Source of the DNA: Halichondria panicea | Lineage: Eukaryota > Porifera > Demospongiae > Suberitida > Halichondriidae | Length of the DNA stretch: 64,000 nt | Assembly (NCBI RefSeq): GCF_963675165.1 | Contig: NC_087377.1 | Coordinates: forward strand, 6,217,122-6,281,121 | Direction: 5' to 3' | The notes under the pieces: model-generated | The model's database searches: none | Told to the model about the DNA's origin: nothing | What the model saw: only the letters and a program-made list of their open reading frames with translations | Shown here: positions 59,133 through 64,000 of the stretch, piece by piece | Layout: every line of letters begins with the position of its first letter | How positions within the stretch are numbered: the first letter of the stretch is position 1 | Position numbers and translations under genes: made by a program

Positions 59133-59470
59133 CATTATGCCTCGTTGTGCATGCACGGTAGTGTGTTTGTGTATCTGTGTAGACTGCTACAGCTGCTCAA
59201 GGATCAATCAAGTGCAAGTAAGAGTTTATATAGGCTTCTAGTCATGTTTTCTTGGATTTTGATTCATAGATTTTCAAAATAATGCTTCGTTCTCGAGTTA
59301 TGCCTAGTTTTGCTTACTTGGAATGCTATTGCAGCCTTTTCACGTAAGCAAAACTTGCTTACCTGGTGTTGCTACTCTACTGTAGTATAATTATTAGCTC
59401 TGAACTATAACGCTAGCTATTGGTAGCTGCAAGATTGAGAAGAGAGCTGCATGCAAGGCTCTGCTGATGC
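59133..59470 (+). repeat. High-copy repeat family C, copy 5
   Basis: Starts attatgcctcgttgtgcatgc with a short TG run and ends with gctattggtagctgc and the aaggctctgctg block, as at 53812-54175. Confidence 0.7.
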
Positions 59471-59612
59471 CATTACTGATTTTAGAGGGACTAGAACTTC
59501 TGGCATCGATCGTTTTAACAACAATCGTAGTCGATCGTGGGTACTCTTTGAGTTTCCCTGTGATTCTGAATTCTGCCTGCATGCAGCAAAATAAAAAAAT
59601 GTTCGTCATGAC

Positions 59613-59850
59613 TGTGTATCAGATGTATGCAGAGAATAACGTGACTTCCTGTATCTGTCACAAGCTTGGAATTTGCACACTGACCAATCCAAGCGTGGGT
59701 GATGTAATCTATCAACCCATCCAAGTGTGGGTGATGTAATCTACTTTCTTGATAGATTACATCACCCACACTTGGATTAGTCAGTGTGCAATATCAAAGC
59801 TTGTGACAGATACAGGAAGTCACGTTACTCTCCGCATACATCTGATGTAC
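59613..59850. repeat. Large near-perfect palindrome (about 102-bp arms)
   Basis: 59613-59715 and 59749-59850 are inverted copies with few mismatches, around a 33-bp spacer that itself repeats part of the arm (ccaagtgtgggtgatgtaat). It can form a long hairpin. The sister sequence near 54290-54345 lacks it. It is probably a foldback-type element. Confidence 0.85.
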
Positions 59851-61410
59851 AGTATGCCTACGGTTCGATACTCTTGGTATAGCTATAGTAGCTTTATGTT
59901 ATGTAGCTTTGGCACCTCCACCAAGGTATATATATCAGCATCCGCGGTACTTTCTTTTTAATAGTTGGAAGTGCTAGTACTGCATGTCGTTTAATTCATT
60001 GCCTGCTGCACTGGTATTTAGCATCTGTGGTGCTTTGATTTTGTTTGATTGGATAGAATAATTCACATACAATCGTGGGCAGATAGCTACGCTCAGGGGA
60101 GAATGTACAGACCTTTGATGTGAAGCCAAACTGTGAATTGAACAACTCCAGGACCACGATTCTCAGTACGAGCACAAACTTCAAAGGATGCTCCTTCTAC
60201 AACACTGTAAGGACCCTCTTCTAAGTAAGCATAAACCATTGGCTTATATCTGCGGATGAAAATAATCCAAAACTGAACAGACAGTTATTTTGCAACGTAC
60301 ATTCGTCATCTTGCACCCACACGACAGAATGAGAGTAATAGTCAGGTACCATCACTCTGTAGTCTGCAGATTTGAGTACAAACTTCTCCATGGATTCACT
60401 AGCTTGTCATCTGGTATGGTGACCGTCTTGTACTGTCTCTGTTCAGCATGTCCTTCAACAGTGAATGTGAGACTGTACCAAATGTCCAATTCTGTGCAAT
60501 TTCACATATAATTAATTCACACTCAAAATTAAATTATATATCTACACGTAGCAATAAAGTGCATACTTTCAATATGAATCCACACAGTGAATGTCAACTT
60601 TTCAGGACGATTGACAGCAACGACACATGCTTCAAAACAACTTCCTTCTACTGCACTGTAGTGATAATCTTCCAGGTGAGTGTTTCATAATCTAAAATAA
60701 TTACAAAATGAATCGTGAGTGACAGATCATAATTATACGTATGTATTATAATAACCTTCATTATCCTCTACCCAAATGATTGCATGGGTGTAATTTTCAG
60801 GTATAACACTCTGTAGTCATTTGACTTTAGTTTCTCATACACTGATCTCCATGGATTAACAAGATCATCGTCGGGAATGGTGATGGTTTTGTACTGTCTC
60901 TGTATGCCATTAGCTTTCAAGTATGAATGTCAGTTTGCACCAAACGTCTAGTTCTGTACCAAATTTAACAAAATTAATTATTACTTAATTAGTCAGGTTT
61001 TGATATTATACCTTTTATGTGAATCCAGAAATCAAACGTCAACTCTTCGGGGCTGTGATTGATAGCAACAACACAAACCTCAAAACGTCCTCCTTCTACA
61101 ACACTATATAGTGGTAATCTTCCAGGTGCACATAAGCCAATGGCTCAATTGCTGTTAACAATACAATCATCATTATTATGTTGAAACTAGAAAGTCTGTA
61201 CCTTCATTATCCTCAATCCACACCACTGCATGAGTGTAATTCTCAGGTACAGCCACTCTGTAGTCGGCAGACTTTAGCTTCAAGTACACTGATCTCCATG
61301 GGATTAACAAGATCATCGTCGGGAATGGTGATGTTCTTGTAAATATTGAATTCAGTGTTACCAAGGAGCATGAATGTTAGCTCACACCAGAGATCAAGTT
61401 CTACGAGAAA

Positions 61411-62857
61411 AAAAATGCATCTTTCCACTTGTAATAGCAATGACTATTCAGTCTATTAAGTTATCAATAGTATTATTATAATGAAAGTTTTGATGAGCAA
61501 ATAATAATTATTATTAGTATGAAGCTCAGTGGGGGTGGGTGAACGCTTCATGCCTGCATGCTACTGGTACAGAAAACCTATAAGTATGCATGCATCTATA
61601 GAACTAGATAGCACTATTTACGTGGCGATAAACACTTATAATTATGCATTAATGTGCAGCATAATCATGGGCTGTTACAGTACCATTGCAGTTGCCAATA
61701 CAAAGTCATTAAAAAAAGCTGGGGGTAGGTATAAAGGCACAAAAGAATGTGTTTTAGACTTATGCCAATTCGCCACGTAATTCACATTTTGGATACGATA
61801 CGAATGATAATTATTTATGTTATGCAGTATTTACCACATGCAGTGGATTCTTGTAATTCCGGCTCTTTGGTTTCACTTTGTGTAGTCACCTCGATATAAC
61901 AGCTGTTTCGTTTGGCACGAGTTAATTCCTAGCTAAAAAAATCGCCCTCAAATACACCCACCTTGCACACAATACAGACGGATAGGTGTATATATAGAGT
62001 TTGGCAAAAATCACTTAAATAAAGAGCATGTGATGCTTCATTTACTATTCTCGGGACAGAAACGCTATAAACTCGACATTGTTGACTTCGCTTGACAGAT
62101 TGTTACCGTATATATCGGACACTTCTAATTACCCCGGACACTCTTTTGGGCAAATTTTCGTTGTTCTAATACAACGGACACTCCAGTGCTTTAATATTAC
62201 GGACAATATAATTATACCTTAAAAAGTTGAGTTACATTCATAGACGGCAAGTAAGACTTAGAAGATAGCTTTAGCTAGTTTTAGATATAGCTAGTGCAAC
62301 TATTCAGTCGCACACTGTTCTATTAAACATAGTTAGCTCGCATGCAGCTGCTTGCTTGTTCTAATTATTCCAGACACTTCGCATTCTCTATAAAAATCTG
62401 TTCCAATTATACCCGGACAATTTCCAAAATAATTATTTTTGCTGTCCGATAAAAGATATGCTGTAGGTGTTACACTCTTCTTAGACTTAGTCCTCTGTGT
62501 GTTGTGTTGTTAGGTCTAGTTTTAGTAATAGGAGCTCTAACTCTCTCAACAACATCTGTAAAGGCAAAGTTGATTCAGCAAATATGCTAGGCATTCGGTT
62601 GTCGGACCTCCTACGATTAGAAATCAATAGTATAATTGTGTAATAAGGGATTAATAGCACCGATATTGTACTCTTAACCTTAATTACTACAATTATTATA
62701 TATACACGTACGTATGACTGTAATTGTACAGGCCTCGAATAAAAGCCATTAACTAGCAAATTTAAAGCACTATACGGTAGTTAATTGAGTAAAATAGAAG
62801 CTACATAAGTACGAAAGGCATATAATTATTGTACTCTTACCCTCACTACATTATTAT
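61411..62857. other. Intergenic sequence, no supported gene
   Basis: AT-rich, with several cggacact repeats between about 62119 and 62205 that recur as ccagacact and ccggacaa near 62369 and 62415. That spacing hints at a decayed inverted-repeat element over about 62105-62450. No coding sequence is supported. Confidence 0.4.
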
Positions 62858-63068
62858 TACCGTATAGCGGGTAATTTTCGGGGGACAAAATATTCGTGGT
62901 TCAGCAATATTGAGACATTTCGTGGATAATATTTTCGTGGTTGCTGCTTGGATTGTAGGTAAAGGTAGGCAAGGTCGCTTCATTCATGGGTAAAATATTC
63001 GTGGTCACACCTCCAACCACGAAAACCACGAATATTTTAACCCCACGAAAATTACCAGCTATACGGTA
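62858..63068. mobile_element. 'ttttcgtggttgctg' MITE, complete copy (211 bp)
   Basis: The left end taccgtatagcgggtaattt pairs with aaattaccagctatacggta on the right with two mismatches. Inner blocks form further hairpins around cacgaa/ttcgtg. Other copies are at 25958-26160 and 55359-55877. Confidence 0.85.
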
Positions 63069-63214
63069 TTATACATATAATACGTATAGCTAGAAATTTC
63101 TGCAGCCCAAACATTCTGGGAATAGCTGTAAAATTTTTGACAGCCCATTCAGTGGACTCCTGTGTCTTTTTGGGAACAATAGTGTAACAAGCTGTTCTTT
63201 GCTCTTGCTTTGTT

Positions 63215-63529
63215 TAAAAACGACCTTACCTCGAATCTAATTTGCGGTTCTTTTAATTGTCTCGAGGATAATTATAATGAATAATTTGATCTGCTCTCTA
63301 TATACGTGTAATCTGCCAAACCACACCCAAAACATCCGGCTGTAATGAAAACCTAGTTTGGGGTATATACATGTAGCCAGCATTGGCCAGTGTACGGTAT
63401 AGCGAGTGGCCGTACTTCGGGGTGAGTTATGTGCAGTAAACATCTAGCTATAGCAATCCATGCCAAACCAAATGGCCGATATATCGAGGTGGCTGTACTT
63501 TAGAGGGCCGGAATAGCGAGAGTCTACTG
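63215..63529. mobile_element. CAGTAGACTCTCG-type element, truncated copy
   Basis: Keeps the cgaccttacctcgaatctaa block, the acacccaaaac block and the right end ggaatagcgagagtctactg. The left terminus is missing. Confidence 0.65.
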
Positions 63530-63714
63530 TACCGCATTTGTTTTAAGTTGAATAATTCGCCCATAATATTATAGTACTGCTTTTCGTACATATTTCTGGG
63601 GGTGCTATATTTAGGCCATACCAAATTGATCTTATGTACGTTTCACGGACATTATTTTAATAGACCAAGGGAGGCAGGCCAAAAAAGTTATCATAAACAC
63701 ACCACTTGTTACTA

Positions 63715-63925
63715 CGTCCTAAATAGAGGTCAAACCATAGCCTCGATTCCACTCCAGGCCACTAGAAATGTACGCGGCCTGTAATCGAGGATAGTAGAGT
63801 ATCAGTAACCTGTGACCGGCCCTCTAAATATGCGACACCAGGGCTTCAACATAATTTTTCAGCCTCTAAAAGAACCGACCCTCTAGCTGGCTTCGTAATA
63901 ATTTTTTAAGTGTGTCGAAAATTAA
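63715..63925. mobile_element. Fragment of the TACCGTAAGACCTCG family
   Basis: Blocks such as ccctctaaatatgcgacacc, agggcttcaacataattttt and cctctaaaagaa match 24670-24985. The terminal repeats are degraded or missing. Confidence 0.6.
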
Positions 63926-64000
63926 GTTATGTCAATATTAATTGAGCTGCAGTATTTTTTCTTATCTGGCACAACCTAGCGTACCTAGACATAGATTTTA

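Larger units (their letters stand above)
58781..60095. other. Repeat block splitting the pseudogene
   Basis: This holds a truncated CAGTAGACTCTCG-type element (58781-58993), a family C copy (59133-59470) and sequence parallel to 54176-54420, into which a large palindrome is inserted. No coding sequence is supported. Confidence 0.65.
57825..61410 (-). pseudogene. Decayed Calx-beta/sushi extracellular protein gene
   Basis: On the minus strand, two alternating exon types can be read. Type B holds an LD.W..LTF strand, an ITIPDDDLVNP turn, then DYRV...Y.H..VW: about 61405-61200, 60955-60755, 60495-60285, 58775-58590. Type A holds a VVEG..FEVC strand then W.HIK: about 61135-61010, 60680-60565, 60250-60100. 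Together they resemble Calx-beta repeats. Downstream come a sushi-like exon (58545-58380, NGVVDTGDMQPGAVALYSC...) and HYR/Ig-like exons (58320-58190, 58160-58030, 57945-57825). Frames break in every type B copy, in the first type A copy (2-bp insertion) and by a stop in the sushi exon, and the 58.7 kb type B exon is cut by repeat sequence. A functional product is unlikely unless there are many sequence errors. Confidence 0.7.

Overview
The window looks like a piece of a metazoan nuclear genome, most likely a sponge (demosponge-like). The evidence is spliced genes with mostly 50-60 nt introns, CABIT-SAM signalling adaptors, a NIDO/AMOP/VWD/EGF membrane protein, Calx-beta and sushi modules, and very dense short inverted-repeat elements. 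The base composition is AT-rich. There are no bacterial operons, CRISPR arrays or rRNA genes, and I found no convincing tRNA gene. The sponge assignment is inference from gene content and was not tested.

Layout. Positions 1-16448 are gene-poor and transposon-rich. They hold a decayed MULE with FLYWCH and transposase remnants (4668-6584), a Ty3/gypsy LTR retrotransposon with matching LTRs and a 5-bp target duplication (9492-13618), and two ~0.5 kb repeat copies in inverted orientation (619-1126 and 14461-15049). Positions 16449-30963 (minus strand) are a 14-exon CABIT-SAM gene (689 aa) whose 7.3 kb intron is full of repeats. Positions 30964-37522 are intergenic and repetitive, with one doubtful small membrane-protein ORF. 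Positions 37523-40780 (plus) are a large CABIT gene with one coding exon and a perfect 150-bp internal duplication. Positions 40986-46002 (minus) are a second CABIT-SAM gene (722 aa), tail-to-tail with the previous gene. Positions 46558-57456 (plus) are a 20-exon gene for a secreted-then-anchored protein (1326 aa) with NIDO, AMOP, VWD, EGF and transmembrane segments, divergent from the second CABIT-SAM gene. Positions 57825-61410 (minus) are a frame-broken array of Calx-beta-like exon pairs with sushi and Ig/HYR-like exons. Positions 61411-64000 are repeats.

How the genes may work together. Three CABIT genes within 30 kb form a local family. THEMIS and GAREM proteins, the known CABIT families, are intracellular adaptors in tyrosine-kinase signalling. 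The models here carry the same kind of parts: a CABIT module, a proline-rich SH3-type motif or a tyrosine tail, and in two of them a C-terminal SAM domain. The neighbouring ectodomain genes are surface or matrix proteins. A direct link between the two groups is not shown by the sequence. For the three multi-exon genes, every exon junction was placed by hand and each total coding length is divisible by three.

The repeats are informative in themselves. Several unrelated MITE families share the same TACCGTA terminus. One nested insertion can be resolved to the base, one Mutator-type MITE keeps a perfect 9-bp target duplication, and a ~240-bp palindrome sits in a repeat copy where a sister copy lacks it.
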